Below are positions 1-8,880 of a stretch of 64,000 nucleotides of DNA, in pieces. The stretch's first letter is position 1; every line of letters begins with the position of its first letter. The notes beneath the pieces were generated by a model. It searched no databases. It saw nothing but the letters and a program-made list of their open reading frames with translations, and was not told the origin of the DNA. The DNA comes from Pseudomonadota bacterium. GTDB taxonomy: Bacteria > Pseudomonadota > Gammaproteobacteria > Burkholderiales > Ferrovaceae. Where the stretch lies: contig JAJZPN010000004.1 of assembly GCA_021811145.1 (NCBI GenBank), positions 1 to 64,000 of the forward strand. The letters run 5' to 3'. Both the position numbers and the translations under genes were made by a program.

Positions 1-91
1 GTTTATTTAATTCTTTTTTATTAGAGTTAACAGAAGGCCTTACTTTTTTACTATTATTAGCAGTTCTTTTACCAAAAGACCCTTTAGTCAA
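1..91 (-). CDS. possible 5' end of an unidentified gene, cut by window edge
   Basis: A reading frame on the minus strand stays open from a TTG at 91-89 to the window edge, about 30 codons. The TTG overlaps the stop codon of the glycosyltransferase upstream, a layout common in this operon. The predicted peptide is rich in Lys, Asn and Ser (it begins TKGSFGKRTANNSKK) and I do not recognise it. There is no convincing Shine-Dalgarno sequence before the TTG, so this could equally be untranslated sequence. Thirty codons are too few to judge. Confidence 0.22.
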   Translation of the reverse strand, partial: MTKGSFGKRTANNSKKVRPSVNSNKKELNK

Positions 92-1383
92 TACTGGATC
101 GTCTGATTGATCATTAATAATATCTTATTGACGGCCTGCTTTGTATCAATTGGCCTTGTCTTTGTTTCCATTAAACTGTTTGTGTTCCATTTATCATAAA
201 TCTCATTTATTTTTTTAATTATTGCATAAGTATCTGTTGATTCTGCAATAAATCCAGAATACTTAATAATCAATTTATTAAGTTGAGTATTTTTATGTGT
301 TAAACCTAGTATTGGTCTTTTTGACCACAGATAGTCGTAAATTTTTGATGGGATATACTCTGAACAATCTTCCGTGTTTCCATGTAAAAGAATTAAACAA
401 TCCATCGTACTCATTATTTCATTTATTTTTCGTCTACCTGTTTTTCCTGATTCCGGATTTTCTTCAACCCTACCATGTTCTTTAAAATATTTTTCTAAAT
501 TATTTTCTAAAATTATTTTTTTTGCATTTTTATCAATTTTTCCACCATAAAAATGAAACTCAATTTCTTCTGCTTTAATTATGTCATCGTTAATTATTTT
601 TAAAAATGAATTAACTAATTCCTTTGCAGATCTACTCTCTGATAGGGACCCAAAATGACCAAACCTTAATTTTTCTTTCTTTTCATATCTACTATTTTTA
701 GATTGTATTGGTTCGGCACCAGGAAGAATTACAAAACCTTTATTAGCTAATTCAGGATGCCTCCTTTTAGCACTTAACATTGCTTGATCGGTAAACCACC
801 ATGCAAGATCAGCTTCTCTACAGATCATACCCTCTAACTTAGCCCAAAACTTTAAATTTCTTGTTTTAGGTACTGTACCTGGGAAAACCATCGGATCATG
901 TATTTCTGCAATCCACGGTTTTTTACTAATCCGTTTTAACCAAAAAGCAGCCCAATGTGCTGAATAGGCACCTCCGGTGGAGTAGATTAATTCTGGATTA
1001 AATCTTTTAATACAAATATAACCCCAGAATATCGCCGCAGGAGTCCATGACCACTGACTTTGTAAACCAATTATTAGGCGTTCCAATAATATAAAAGGAG
1101 ATAAAAGAAGGGATGCTAAACCTGTACTAATCCTATAAAAAAGGCCTCGACCATAACGCTGAGCAATTAAATGCCTTAAATCAAACCTAAGCCCTGCAGG
1201 TCCCCAAGGAAGTATTTGTCTATGGTAAAACCTTAGATCTTTTTTTCCAGTCACTGCACTCAATACAATAGGCTCAATACCTTCATTGATTAAATGTGGA
1301 ATTTTGTCAGTTATCGTTAAACTGGCTGCTCTTCCATCCATATTAAAGCCGTGAGAGAGAATGAGCCACTTTCTATTGGTCAT
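88..1383 (-). CDS. glycosyltransferase family 4-like protein
   Basis: The 431-residue product looks like a GT-B fold glycosyltransferase. The N-terminal half holds an acceptor-side Rossmann region with the segment AEIHDPM. The C-terminal half has a donor-binding segment near residue 345 (PSKIYDYLWSKRPILG), resembling the end of the E-x7-E region of GT4 enzymes. A hydrophobic stretch at about 90-110 may attach it to the membrane. It probably moves a sugar from a nucleotide donor to a surface polysaccharide or lipid; the substrate cannot be told. Its ATG overlaps the ntrX stop codon (ATGA), so it is translationally coupled to the ntrYX operon although that pathway gives no reason for a glycosyltransferase. 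The gene is visibly richer in A and T than its neighbours, with long A/T runs at 480-720, suggesting later acquisition. Confidence 0.8.
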   Translation of the reverse strand: MTNRKWLILSHGFNMDGRAASLTITDKIPHLINEGIEPIVLSAVTGKKDLRFYHRQILPWGPAGLRFDLRHLIAQRYGRGLFYRISTGLASLLLSPFILLERLIIGLQSQWSWTPAAIFWGYICIKRFNPELIYSTGGAYSAHWAAFWLKRISKKPWIAEIHDPMVFPGTVPKTRNLKFWAKLEGMICREADLAWWFTDQAMLSAKRRHPELANKGFVILPGAEPIQSKNSRYEKKEKLRFGHFGSLSESRSAKELVNSFLKIINDDIIKAEEIEFHFYGGKIDKNAKKIILENNLEKYFKEHGRVEENPESGKTGRRKINEIMSTMDCLILLHGNTEDCSEYIPSKIYDYLWSKRPILGLTHKNTQLNKLIIKYSGFIAESTDTYAIIKKINEIYDKWNTNSLMETKTRPIDTKQAVNKILLMINQTIQY

Positions 1384-2645
1384 TCATCGCCCCGCTGTGA
1401 AGCGAGTTTGACTCCAAGCTGTTTTAGTTTACGATATAAGTGAGTTCTTTCTAAACCGACTCTTTCAGCCACTCGTGACATATTGCCCGACTCATTTTGT
1501 ATATGATATTCAAAATAAGCCTTTTCAAATAAATCTCTCGCATCCCTTAACGGCATATCAAAACCAATCATATTAAAATGATTTTTTTGTTGCCGATCAA
1601 AGTCAGTGGAAATTCTTGCTACATCATCAGCAACAATATCTGTGCTGTTTGTAGTCAAAGCCAGCGTACGTATTGCGTTAGTTAGTGCTGGAAGATTCCC
1701 TGGCCACTGCAACTGTCTTAGGCTATTTAGTGCTGAAGAAGTTAAGTTTTTGTTAGGTATTTCTCCTGCTTCTATTAATCTACCCAAAATAGCTGAAGCG
1801 ATTTCAGGTATATCCTCAGCGTGTTCTCTTAAAGGTGGAATTGAAAGGGTTAATTGAGACAATCGAGTAATTAATTCTGTATCAATGATATTTTCACTAA
1901 TTAAATTCCCTACCGTCATACTTGATGCACAAATTAGTCTAACGTGATGTTTTTCAAGTTTTCCTAATAATTGACTTAATCCCTTTTGCTCAGCTTTAGT
2001 TAAATTCTTTATCTCTTGAATAAAAATAATGCCACCCTGACATTCATTCAGAGGCTCGAATGGATTTTCAGTAAGCCAGCTATTTGAATCAGGGGCAAAC
2101 CAGGGAGTATTAGGTTGATGAAGATAGCGTGCAGCAAGCTCACTCCCACACCCCACCTCACCAACTAATAGTAGTGGCGCCAATCTATTTGATACTTGGT
2201 CTAACCGTCTTTTTAATTCACTGACTACCGCCCCTTTACCGAGCTGTAACATTGATAAATCGGGTCTATATTGGGTTTCGCCTTTACGTAATGCTTTTTC
2301 TACAGTGGCAAGAAGTTTGGGTAATGTGATTGGCTTTTCTAAAAAATCTACCGCGCCTATTCGTGTTGCTTCCACTGCTGTGTCAACGGTTGCGTGTCCT
2401 GACATCATCACAACGGGCATATTTAATTGACCTAACCCTACCCATTCACGCAGCAACGTAATACCATCCATTTCTGGCATCCAAATATCCAGCAATACCA
2501 AATCAGGTCTTGAGGATTGCCTCAATTGCTTCGCTTCTAATGCATTTGCAGCTAAAGTTATTTCATATCCTTCATCGGATAGAATTTCTGATAATAATTC
2601 TCTGATACCCACTTCATCATCTACTACTAATATATGATTTGCCAT
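1380..2645 (-). CDS. ntrX: NtrX-family response regulator with degenerate AAA+ domain
   Basis: This 421-residue protein has a receiver domain at 1-120 with the acid pocket D9/D10, phosphoacceptor D53 (LLDIWMP) and conserved K104. A sigma54-activator-like AAA+ region spans about 150-330, and a Fis-type helix-turn-helix lies at the C-terminus (GNMSRVAERVGLERTHLYRKL). The AAA+ domain looks inactive: the Walker A position reads GEVGCGSE (162-169) instead of GESGTGKE, so the lysine is lost; the Walker B position reads GGIIFIQEI, so the aspartate is lost; and the GAFTGA loop that contacts sigma54 is absent. It is therefore inferred to act as a DNA-binding regulator without sigma54 remodelling. It is paired with the kinase NtrY, whose stop codon shares a base with this ATG (TAATG). 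Confidence 0.92.
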   Translation of the reverse strand: MANHILVVDDEVGIRELLSEILSDEGYEITLAANALEAKQLRQSSRPDLVLLDIWMPEMDGITLLREWVGLGQLNMPVVMMSGHATVDTAVEATRIGAVDFLEKPITLPKLLATVEKALRKGETQYRPDLSMLQLGKGAVVSELKRRLDQVSNRLAPLLLVGEVGCGSELAARYLHQPNTPWFAPDSNSWLTENPFEPLNECQGGIIFIQEIKNLTKAEQKGLSQLLGKLEKHHVRLICASSMTVGNLISENIIDTELITRLSQLTLSIPPLREHAEDIPEIASAILGRLIEAGEIPNKNLTSSALNSLRQLQWPGNLPALTNAIRTLALTTNSTDIVADDVARISTDFDRQQKNHFNMIGFDMPLRDARDLFEKAYFEYHIQNESGNMSRVAERVGLERTHLYRKLKQLGVKLASQRGDE

Positions 2646-4807
2646 TACACTTTCTCCGCTACAGGAAAACTGATGCTCACTATCGCACCACCTGTATCTA
2701 AATTACCCGCCTCAATATTACCTTGATGTTCTTCTACAATTTTTTTGACGATTGCCAACCCAAGCCCCGTTCCCTTGGCTTTTGTGGTCACATAGGGCTC
2801 AAAAATTCTTGTTAAAAATTCCTCTGAAAAGCCAGGGCCATTATCGCTTATTGTTAAAGTCACTTTCTTATCCTGCGCTCTTGTTATTATAGTAACTTTT
2901 GGTTGGCTATGGTCTTGTAATGCATCCAACGAGTTTTGTACTAAATTATGAATAACTTGCCTTAACCGGTTTAAGTCGCCCTTAATTTGAGGCAAATTAG
3001 TAGCTAACTGTAAACTAATTTGTTCTCCATTTGATTCATATAATCCCATTATCTCTTGAATTAAATTATTTAAATTTAAAACAGTAATTTTAGTTGCTGA
3101 AGATCTTGCGTATTCACTAAAGTCATTAACCATGTTTTTTAATGCATCAACTTGGTTTACTATGGTCACAATGCCTTTATTTAATAACTCTTGCTCTGCC
3201 TGAGGCAATTTATCAGCAAGTTTCAGTCTCAATCTTTCAGCTGACAATTGTATGGGCGTCAATGGGTTTTTAATTTCATGAGCAAGTCTTCTAGCTACCT
3301 CAGCCCAAGCGGCATCTCGCTGGGCTTGTACCATTCTTGTTATATCATCAAATACTAAAACATAATCGCTATTATTTCCACCAGGCAATCTTGAACCTCT
3401 AAAGTGAATTTTCTTTAGTCCACTTTTAGTTTTAAAGTCGATATCACCATCCCAAGTAAAGTCATTCGCGTCTTTAAAACGCTCTTGAATATATTGGCTT
3501 AATTCAGTGAGCTCTTCTATAAAATGACCCCATTCTTGAATAGCAATATCACGAACTCTAATCAAGCGAATACCCAATATCTCATTGGCACTCACATTGG
3601 CACTCTTTAATTGAAAGTGTTGATCTAACACGATCACACCAGTGGACAAGTTTGACAGAATGTTTTCTTGGTATTGTTTGGCTTCCGTGAGTTTTTCTTG
3701 TGCACGCTCTCTGGCCTCAGAGGTATCCTTTAATTTTTCTGTCATGGTATTAAAAGATTCCGTTAACATACCAAGCTCATCTTTACTGATAACAGGGATT
3801 TTCCTGCTGTAATCCCCCAAGCCAATGACTTTTGTAATTTCAGCAAGAAGCCCTAATGGCGCACTAATTTTCTCGGAAATAATAAATGCAGAAATAATTG
3901 CACTTAACATGCTCAATAATAAAACTAGGGATAAATTCAAAGCGTAAATTCGCTTTAATCCACCACGTGCTAATAGTAGCTCCTGATAGCCACGATAGGC
4001 CGCTTCCACATTATCGGCTTCCTGTGCCAGTTCTTTTGATATAGGTTGAATAACTTGAAGGGCCCTTAGGTTTTCTTCAAAAGAAATGGTGTTAACAGGG
4101 ACCACCACTCTTAAAAACTGCCCTTTCCCCGGGCGACTCTCAACCATTTTATAAGGGCGTTGAGTTCTAATTTGGTGAATGATATTACTACTAGTTGGCA
4201 GAGCTTCTGGGACTAAGGCGTCATTTTGGGCGCTTGAAAAAGACAATACAGAACCTGCTTTTGAAAAAAGTGTAGCCTCTTGAACCCCATATTGCTCTCT
4301 TAAATGATAGAGCATAGTCTCTTCATCAATAATGGATGCATCAGACAATTGCACCGCCATGTTTTCCGCTTTTTGCGTTAAGTCATTGAGTAATGTGTCG
4401 TAAGTGGTTCGCCCAAGATCAAGACCTGATGTCAGCGCCTTATCCACATTCACATCAAACCAGGACTCAATACTGTTTGATAAAAACTTAACAGAAACCC
4501 CATATACCAAAGTCCCAGGAATAATAGCCATTAAGACAAAAACCATTAATAACTTAAGCGTTAATTTTGATCCAAACACCTGTGCGCGTATTTTTTTATA
4601 CAGTAATAACAGTTGTACCAAAATGAGTAATATCAATACCAACGCAACTCCAGCCCCAATTGCCAGTAGACGGGGATAATTTTTAGAGAAGAGAGACGTA
4701 TTACCCGTTGCCTCTGACAACAAATAGAGCAACACCACGCCAAAAATAGCAGAAATAACAAGAATCCATTTTAGCCATGAAAAACCCGCTGTTTTTTCTG
4801 CCTTCAT
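2645..4807 (-). CDS. ntrY: NtrY membrane sensor histidine kinase
   Basis: The 720-residue sensor kinase has three predicted N-terminal membrane helices (about 12-30, 46-68, 83-105), a periplasmic region, and a fourth helix near 288-308. A HAMP linker follows, then a PAS-like domain at about 375-490, a HisKA domain and an ATPase domain. The phosphorylated histidine is H510 in HEIKNPLTPIQ. The N box lies near 621-625, the G1 box is DNGPGF at about 655, and the G2 box is GTGLGL at 679-684. All catalytic motifs look intact, unlike those of its partner NtrX. The family responds to nitrogen or redox state; the signal here is unknown. The ATG overlaps the stop of the DUF4390 gene by four bases, so the pair is translationally coupled. 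Confidence 0.95.
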   Translation of the reverse strand: MKAEKTAGFSWLKWILVISAIFGVVLLYLLSEATGNTSLFSKNYPRLLAIGAGVALVLILLILVQLLLLYKKIRAQVFGSKLTLKLLMVFVLMAIIPGTLVYGVSVKFLSNSIESWFDVNVDKALTSGLDLGRTTYDTLLNDLTQKAENMAVQLSDASIIDEETMLYHLREQYGVQEATLFSKAGSVLSFSSAQNDALVPEALPTSSNIIHQIRTQRPYKMVESRPGKGQFLRVVVPVNTISFEENLRALQVIQPISKELAQEADNVEAAYRGYQELLLARGGLKRIYALNLSLVLLLSMLSAIISAFIISEKISAPLGLLAEITKVIGLGDYSRKIPVISKDELGMLTESFNTMTEKLKDTSEARERAQEKLTEAKQYQENILSNLSTGVIVLDQHFQLKSANVSANEILGIRLIRVRDIAIQEWGHFIEELTELSQYIQERFKDANDFTWDGDIDFKTKSGLKKIHFRGSRLPGGNNSDYVLVFDDITRMVQAQRDAAWAEVARRLAHEIKNPLTPIQLSAERLRLKLADKLPQAEQELLNKGIVTIVNQVDALKNMVNDFSEYARSSATKITVLNLNNLIQEIMGLYESNGEQISLQLATNLPQIKGDLNRLRQVIHNLVQNSLDALQDHSQPKVTIITRAQDKKVTLTISDNGPGFSEEFLTRIFEPYVTTKAKGTGLGLAIVKKIVEEHQGNIEAGNLDTGGAIVSISFPVAEKV

Positions 4808-5358
4808 GGTTTAATCATCCATTGATATTGTTTTGAAGTAAGTGTCCAATCACTATTGGCAATGGCGTCGATTTGAAATGGTTTGGGTAACTGAGAGACA
4901 TCTAGTTTTAATTGAAGTATGGCCTGATAGGTTTCGTTTTTTTTCAGCAAATTGGGTTCGCCTAAAGACCAATTACTGATTTGTCCTACTGCCTGTAAAG
5001 CCTCTGACAACGAGTCATAAGAGACGTATACAGGTCCTAAATAAAATCGATATGTGCGGGTTAAGGGATTAAAGGTGAGTTTTCGATCTTGTTGGGAGGA
5101 GTATACTTTTTTATCGAACCAATACCACCTTGCTTGAATGACATCACAACTTAAACTGAAAACCAGAGGAATACCACGATTAAGCGCCTGCTCTAAGGTA
5201 TTATTAAGTTGAACTGAATAGCGTGCACTAATGAGTCCCTGTTGAGAATCAACCACCACAGTTGATGGATCAATAGCAATACCCTCTGCCCAGATATTCA
5301 GTGAAAGACTGCTTAGTATTATTATAAAAATTAATTTAATTTTTTTGGCATACCGCAT
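4804..5358 (-). CDS. DUF4390 exported protein
   Basis: This 184-residue protein begins with a basic N-terminus and a hydrophobic segment ending near WAEG at about residue 24, a probable Sec signal peptide. The rest is predicted beta-rich and periplasmic, and matches the DUF4390 pattern usually found between rsmB and ntrY in betaproteobacteria. Its function is unknown. Its constant placement before ntrY suggests it may act with the periplasmic part of that kinase, which is inference. The start lies 23 bases inside the end of rsmB. Confidence 0.85.
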   Translation of the reverse strand: MRYAKKIKLIFIIILSSLSLNIWAEGIAIDPSTVVVDSQQGLISARYSVQLNNTLEQALNRGIPLVFSLSCDVIQARWYWFDKKVYSSQQDRKLTFNPLTRTYRFYLGPVYVSYDSLSEALQAVGQISNWSLGEPNLLKKNETYQAILQLKLDVSQLPKPFQIDAIANSDWTLTSKQYQWMIKP

Positions 5359-6607
5359 AGTAAAATCCGTCGTGGAAACTATCGGGTTTTATAAAGCTTT
5401 CTTGTTCTGATCCACTATTTAATTGCTTTGCATCTGTATGTTTTTTTAAAAATTTCTGTATTTGTTCACTGGTTTCTTCTTTAAAAATTGAACAGGTTAC
5501 GTAAACCAGTTTCCCTTGTGGCTTTAGTAAAGGCCACAAGTTATTCAGTAATGCTTCTTGTTCTGCAACTAACTGATGTATGTCACTCTCACGCCTTAAC
5601 CATTTTATATCAGGATGTCGTCTTACTACACCAGAACCTGTACAGGGAGCATCCAACAAAATACGATCAAATTGTACGCCATCCCACCAACTATTTACAT
5701 CACGTGCATCCGCAACTGTAATACCCAAAGTAGGGGAGGTTAATCTTAACCGTTTTACATTATCCCTTATACGCTGCAATCTCTCCTCAGACTTATCTAG
5801 TGCTAATAACTGAATCGATTGACCCTGTTCTAATAAATGACAGGTTTTACCACCCGGTGCGGCGCATGCATCTACTACACGGGCTTCGGAGAACAAATCC
5901 ATATAATCTGGTGCAAGCTGAGCGGATGCGTCTTGAATGGAAACCATCCCGACATCAAAACCAGGTAATTTTTCTACAGAACAGGGAGTTGACAGAACAA
6001 CTGCCTCTTTATTTACCCACACTACATCACAATTAGCTTCACTTAATTTTTTTAGGTATTCTTCAACACGACATTGTTGTGTATTGACTCTTAATGTAAA
6101 AGGCGCCCTACATTGAGCCTCATTGAATATCTCTTTCCATATTAATGGATACTGTTTTTTGATTTTATTAATCCACCACTGTGGATGGTTGTACAGTGCT
6201 TCTTCATTGTTACGCGCTAATTGTAAAAAGCCATCCTTTTCTCTCAAAAAGGTACGTAATACAGCATTAACAAAACCTTTTACAGCAATATGATCAAGCT
6301 TGGCAGCAGTATTGACTGCTTGGGAAACGATCGTAAAGGAGTCATCATGGGTATAGAGTAGTTGGTAGAGTGCAATTAATAATAAATTTTCTATAAGTTG
6401 AGTAGGGTATTTTTTACATAATTTTTTTACTAGATACTTAAGCTGCCAACCGTATCGCAATACCCCATAGGTGTAATCTTTTACAGCACCTAGATTAACC
6501 TGACTTAATTTAAGTTCTTTTTCTGCTAATAAGAGTGCCTGATCAACGTTTTTCCCTTGAAACACGTACCATAAAACCCATACCGCTAAACGTTGATTGT
6601 CTTCCAT
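5336..6607 (-). CDS. rsmB: 16S rRNA (cytosine-967-C5)-methyltransferase RsmB
   Basis: RsmB methylates C967 of 16S rRNA using S-adenosylmethionine. The 423-residue product has an N-terminal NusB-like RNA-binding domain (about 1-130) and a C-terminal Rossmann methyltransferase. The SAM-binding loop is VDACAAPGGKT near residue 250. The two cysteines used by m5C methyltransferases are C322 in DAPCTGSG and C372 in VTCSIF, close to the positions known in the E. coli enzyme. Its ATG shares a base with the fmt stop codon. The gene is part of the conserved def-fmt-rsmB translation cluster. Confidence 0.96.
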   Translation of the reverse strand: MEDNQRLAVWVLWYVFQGKNVDQALLLAEKELKLSQVNLGAVKDYTYGVLRYGWQLKYLVKKLCKKYPTQLIENLLLIALYQLLYTHDDSFTIVSQAVNTAAKLDHIAVKGFVNAVLRTFLREKDGFLQLARNNEEALYNHPQWWINKIKKQYPLIWKEIFNEAQCRAPFTLRVNTQQCRVEEYLKKLSEANCDVVWVNKEAVVLSTPCSVEKLPGFDVGMVSIQDASAQLAPDYMDLFSEARVVDACAAPGGKTCHLLEQGQSIQLLALDKSEERLQRIRDNVKRLRLTSPTLGITVADARDVNSWWDGVQFDRILLDAPCTGSGVVRRHPDIKWLRRESDIHQLVAEQEALLNNLWPLLKPQGKLVYVTCSIFKEETSEQIQKFLKKHTDAKQLNSGSEQESFIKPDSFHDGFYYAVCQKN

Positions 6608-7536
6608 TATTGACCTAATACTTCACCAATTTGCATAGGATGCCCGCGTAAGAAATCGTGACTAGGTAAGGCTTTGCCACCTGCTATTTGTAATGTTTGT
6701 ATAGTTAGCCTTCCTTTTCCACATGCCACTTCTATCCCATTTTGTATGCCAATAATGGTACCTGGCTGTGCTTCAATGTCGCTATCGATCACTTCTGCTT
6801 GATAAATTTTTACTATATTTCCGTGATGTAAGGTTTTTGCTACCAGATGAGGTTGCCATGCTCTAATTTGTCGGTCTATTTGTGTGGCAGTGTGAGACCA
6901 ATTAATCACTGTTTCTTCTTTGGTAATTTTATGAGCGTAAGTAACTCCCTCTGATGGTTGAGGAAGACTTTCAATGGTTTTATTTTTTAATTGCTCTAAT
7001 ACCTTTCGTAGTCCTTTAATACCAAATGGAATTAATTTATCTGTTAGCGTTTTACCGGTATCTTGATCTGTGATTGGACAAGGATAAATCGCTAACATGT
7101 TTCCTGTATCCAACCCCTCGTCCATTTGCATTATCGTCACCCCTGTTTCTTTATCACCCGCTTCAATGGCTCTTTGTATGGGTGCCGCACCACGCCAGCG
7201 TGGCAGTAATGAGGCATGAACATTAATACAACCCAGTGTTGGTATAGTTAAAATATTTTTGGGAATAATTAAACCGTAAGCCACCACAATCATTAAATCA
7301 CAGTGCAAATTTTTTATTAACTCAATAATTTCATCATTTTTTAAATTAAGTGGTTGATAAACCGGTATTCCGTTAGCTAAAGCCAGCGCTTTAGTGGGAC
7401 AGGCAGTTAACTTTTGACCGCGCCCTGATGGGCGATCAGGTTGGGTGAAGACGGCTATAGGAATAACATCTGCATCGATTAACCCTTGAAGATGGACACT
7501 GGCAAACTCAGGCGTACCGCAAAAAATAATTCGCAT
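6607..7536 (-). CDS. fmt: methionyl-tRNA formyltransferase
   Basis: Fmt formylates initiator Met-tRNA with 10-formyltetrahydrofolate before translation starts. The 309-residue protein carries the family signature SLLPRWRGAAPIQRAI and the catalytic triad N105, H107 and D143. A C-terminal OB-fold tRNA-binding domain follows from about residue 205. It sits between def and rsmB with one-base TAATG overlaps on both sides. Fmt adds the formyl group that the neighbouring deformylase later removes, so the pair is functionally linked. Confidence 0.97.
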   Translation of the reverse strand: MRIIFCGTPEFASVHLQGLIDADVIPIAVFTQPDRPSGRGQKLTACPTKALALANGIPVYQPLNLKNDEIIELIKNLHCDLMIVVAYGLIIPKNILTIPTLGCINVHASLLPRWRGAAPIQRAIEAGDKETGVTIMQMDEGLDTGNMLAIYPCPITDQDTGKTLTDKLIPFGIKGLRKVLEQLKNKTIESLPQPSEGVTYAHKITKEETVINWSHTATQIDRQIRAWQPHLVAKTLHHGNIVKIYQAEVIDSDIEAQPGTIIGIQNGIEVACGKGRLTIQTLQIAGGKALPSHDFLRGHPMQIGEVLGQ

Positions 7537-8039
7537 TACAAGGTTTCTCTAGCACGTTTTTTTAATTTGGTTTTTATGCGGTTTTGTTTTAATAAAGAAA
7601 GATACTCCACAAACACTTTACCATCTAAATGGTCTATTTCATGCTGTATACATACAGCTAACAATCCTTCCGCCTCCAATTCAAAACTCTCTCCGCGTTC
7701 ATTCAAGGCTTTCACTTTAATTTTCTTTGCCCTTTTTACTTTGTCATAAATACCAGGAACAGACAAACATCCTTCCTCATTAACCGCTTCACCCTCTTGT
7801 TCAATAATGAGGGGATTAATAAAAACTCGCAAATCGTTTTGTTCATGCGATACGTCAATGACAATAATTCGTTCATGGACGTTAACTTGAGTGGCAGCCA
7901 AACCTATCCCAGGTGCCGCCCTCATTGTTTCAGCCATATCTTGAACTAAAGTTTTAATTCGTTCATCTACCACTGAAACCGGCTTAGCTACAGTATGAAG
8001 TCTCTCATCAGGATAATGAAGTATTGGTAGTAATGACAT
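7536..8039 (-). CDS. def: peptide deformylase
   Basis: Def is a metal hydrolase that removes the N-formyl group from new proteins. All three family motifs are present in the 167-residue product: GIGLAATQV (44-52), EGCLSVP with metal ligand C91, and QHEIDHLDG with ligands H133 and H137 and catalytic E134. It is the first gene of the def-fmt-rsmB-DUF4390-ntrY-ntrX run, and a candidate -10 element lies about 36 bases upstream. The usual neighbours on the divergent side, lysM and dprA, are missing here. Confidence 0.97.
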   Translation of the reverse strand: MSLLPILHYPDERLHTVAKPVSVVDERIKTLVQDMAETMRAAPGIGLAATQVNVHERIIVIDVSHEQNDLRVFINPLIIEQEGEAVNEEGCLSVPGIYDKVKRAKKIKVKALNERGESFELEAEGLLAVCIQHEIDHLDGKVFVEYLSLLKQNRIKTKLKKRARETL

Positions 8040-8414
8040 ATATAAAGTATAAAAACAGTAAATGTAGACTCTGAATTATAGCTTTTCCTGTTTATCGCGC
8101 CTATTTCAAAAACAAATAATTGATTCTTATAGGAATTTAATAAATAGTTAAGGCTAACTAATGATAAAATTTTAGAAAATACCAACTATTTCATAGGTAA
8201 TTTTTTAACCCGTTGATTTTAATAGAATAATTATTTTATTTTCATTTATTTACGATTTATCGTTGTTTTTTTAAGGCAAAGATTTATTACCTCATGATAG
8301 GATGAAAACTGTAAGACAGTTTAATAACCATTTATTTTTTTGATTTTTTTAATTAAATCAATAAGTTGCGTTTACCGCTTCATTTTTTTACTTTAACGAT
8401 AGGGCGGTTATAAC
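8040..8414. other. AT-rich divergent intergenic region between def and smg
   Basis: These 375 bases separate the divergent def and smg genes. No supported reading frame, RNA gene or recognisable gene remnant is visible. The sequence is strongly AT-rich with several T runs. It must hold promoters for both directions; only a -10 element for def could be proposed. In many related genomes a lysM gene and dprA occupy this position, and neither is recognisable here. Confidence 0.6.
8075..8080 (-). promoter_or_regulatory. candidate -10 element for def
   Basis: On the minus strand this reads TATAAT, a perfect sigma70 -10 hexamer, about 36 bases before the def ATG. No good -35 hexamer is found at 16-18 bases; the nearest candidate, TTGAAA at 8104-8109, is 23 bases away. 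It remains a weak proposal. Confidence 0.35.
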
Positions 8415-8864
8415 ATGGTTGATATATTGATTTTTGTATACGAGAATTTTTTTACGAGCGGTATTTACCCAAGTAATACCACTCTTCAGACCAGACTTTT
8501 CGCTGCTGGTTTTAATGAGAAAGAAGTTAACTTAGCGCTTGATTGGTTTGATCATTTAGATCAGTTATCTGATCAATCAGAATCTAGTCAAGCCAATGCA
8601 ACAATTCGCTGTCTTCATGCACATGAACAAGAAAAAATTTCCGCTTCAGTATGGGGATTTTTGTTATTTTTAGAACAAAACAGTATCATCTCTCCAATTC
8701 AGCGTGAATGGGTTCTCAGTAGTCTTATGTCTCTTGATGTAAACGAAATTGATGTCGAGCGCGTAAAATTAATTACCTTAATGATCTTATGGCGCCAAGG
8801 ACAATCCTCAGAGACCTTGCTATTAGAAGAGCTTCTTCACGAACATGAGTTTTTACTCCATTAA
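8415..8864 (+). CDS. smg: Smg family protein (DUF494)
   Basis: This 149-residue acidic, mostly helical protein matches the Smg/DUF494 family found next to dprA and topA in beta- and gammaproteobacteria. Its biochemical role is not established. The segments MVDILIFVYENFF at the start and VLSSLMSLD near residue 100 are typical. A purine-rich AGGGCGG lies about seven bases before the ATG. topA follows after 16 bases, so the two are probably cotranscribed. In this genome dprA does not precede smg. Confidence 0.9.
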   Translation: MVDILIFVYENFFTSGIYPSNTTLQTRLFAAGFNEKEVNLALDWFDHLDQLSDQSESSQANATIRCLHAHEQEKISASVWGFLLFLEQNSIISPIQREWVLSSLMSLDVNEIDVERVKLITLMILWRQGQSSETLLLEELLHEHEFLLH

Positions 8865-8880
8865 TTATTAGAATTTATCC

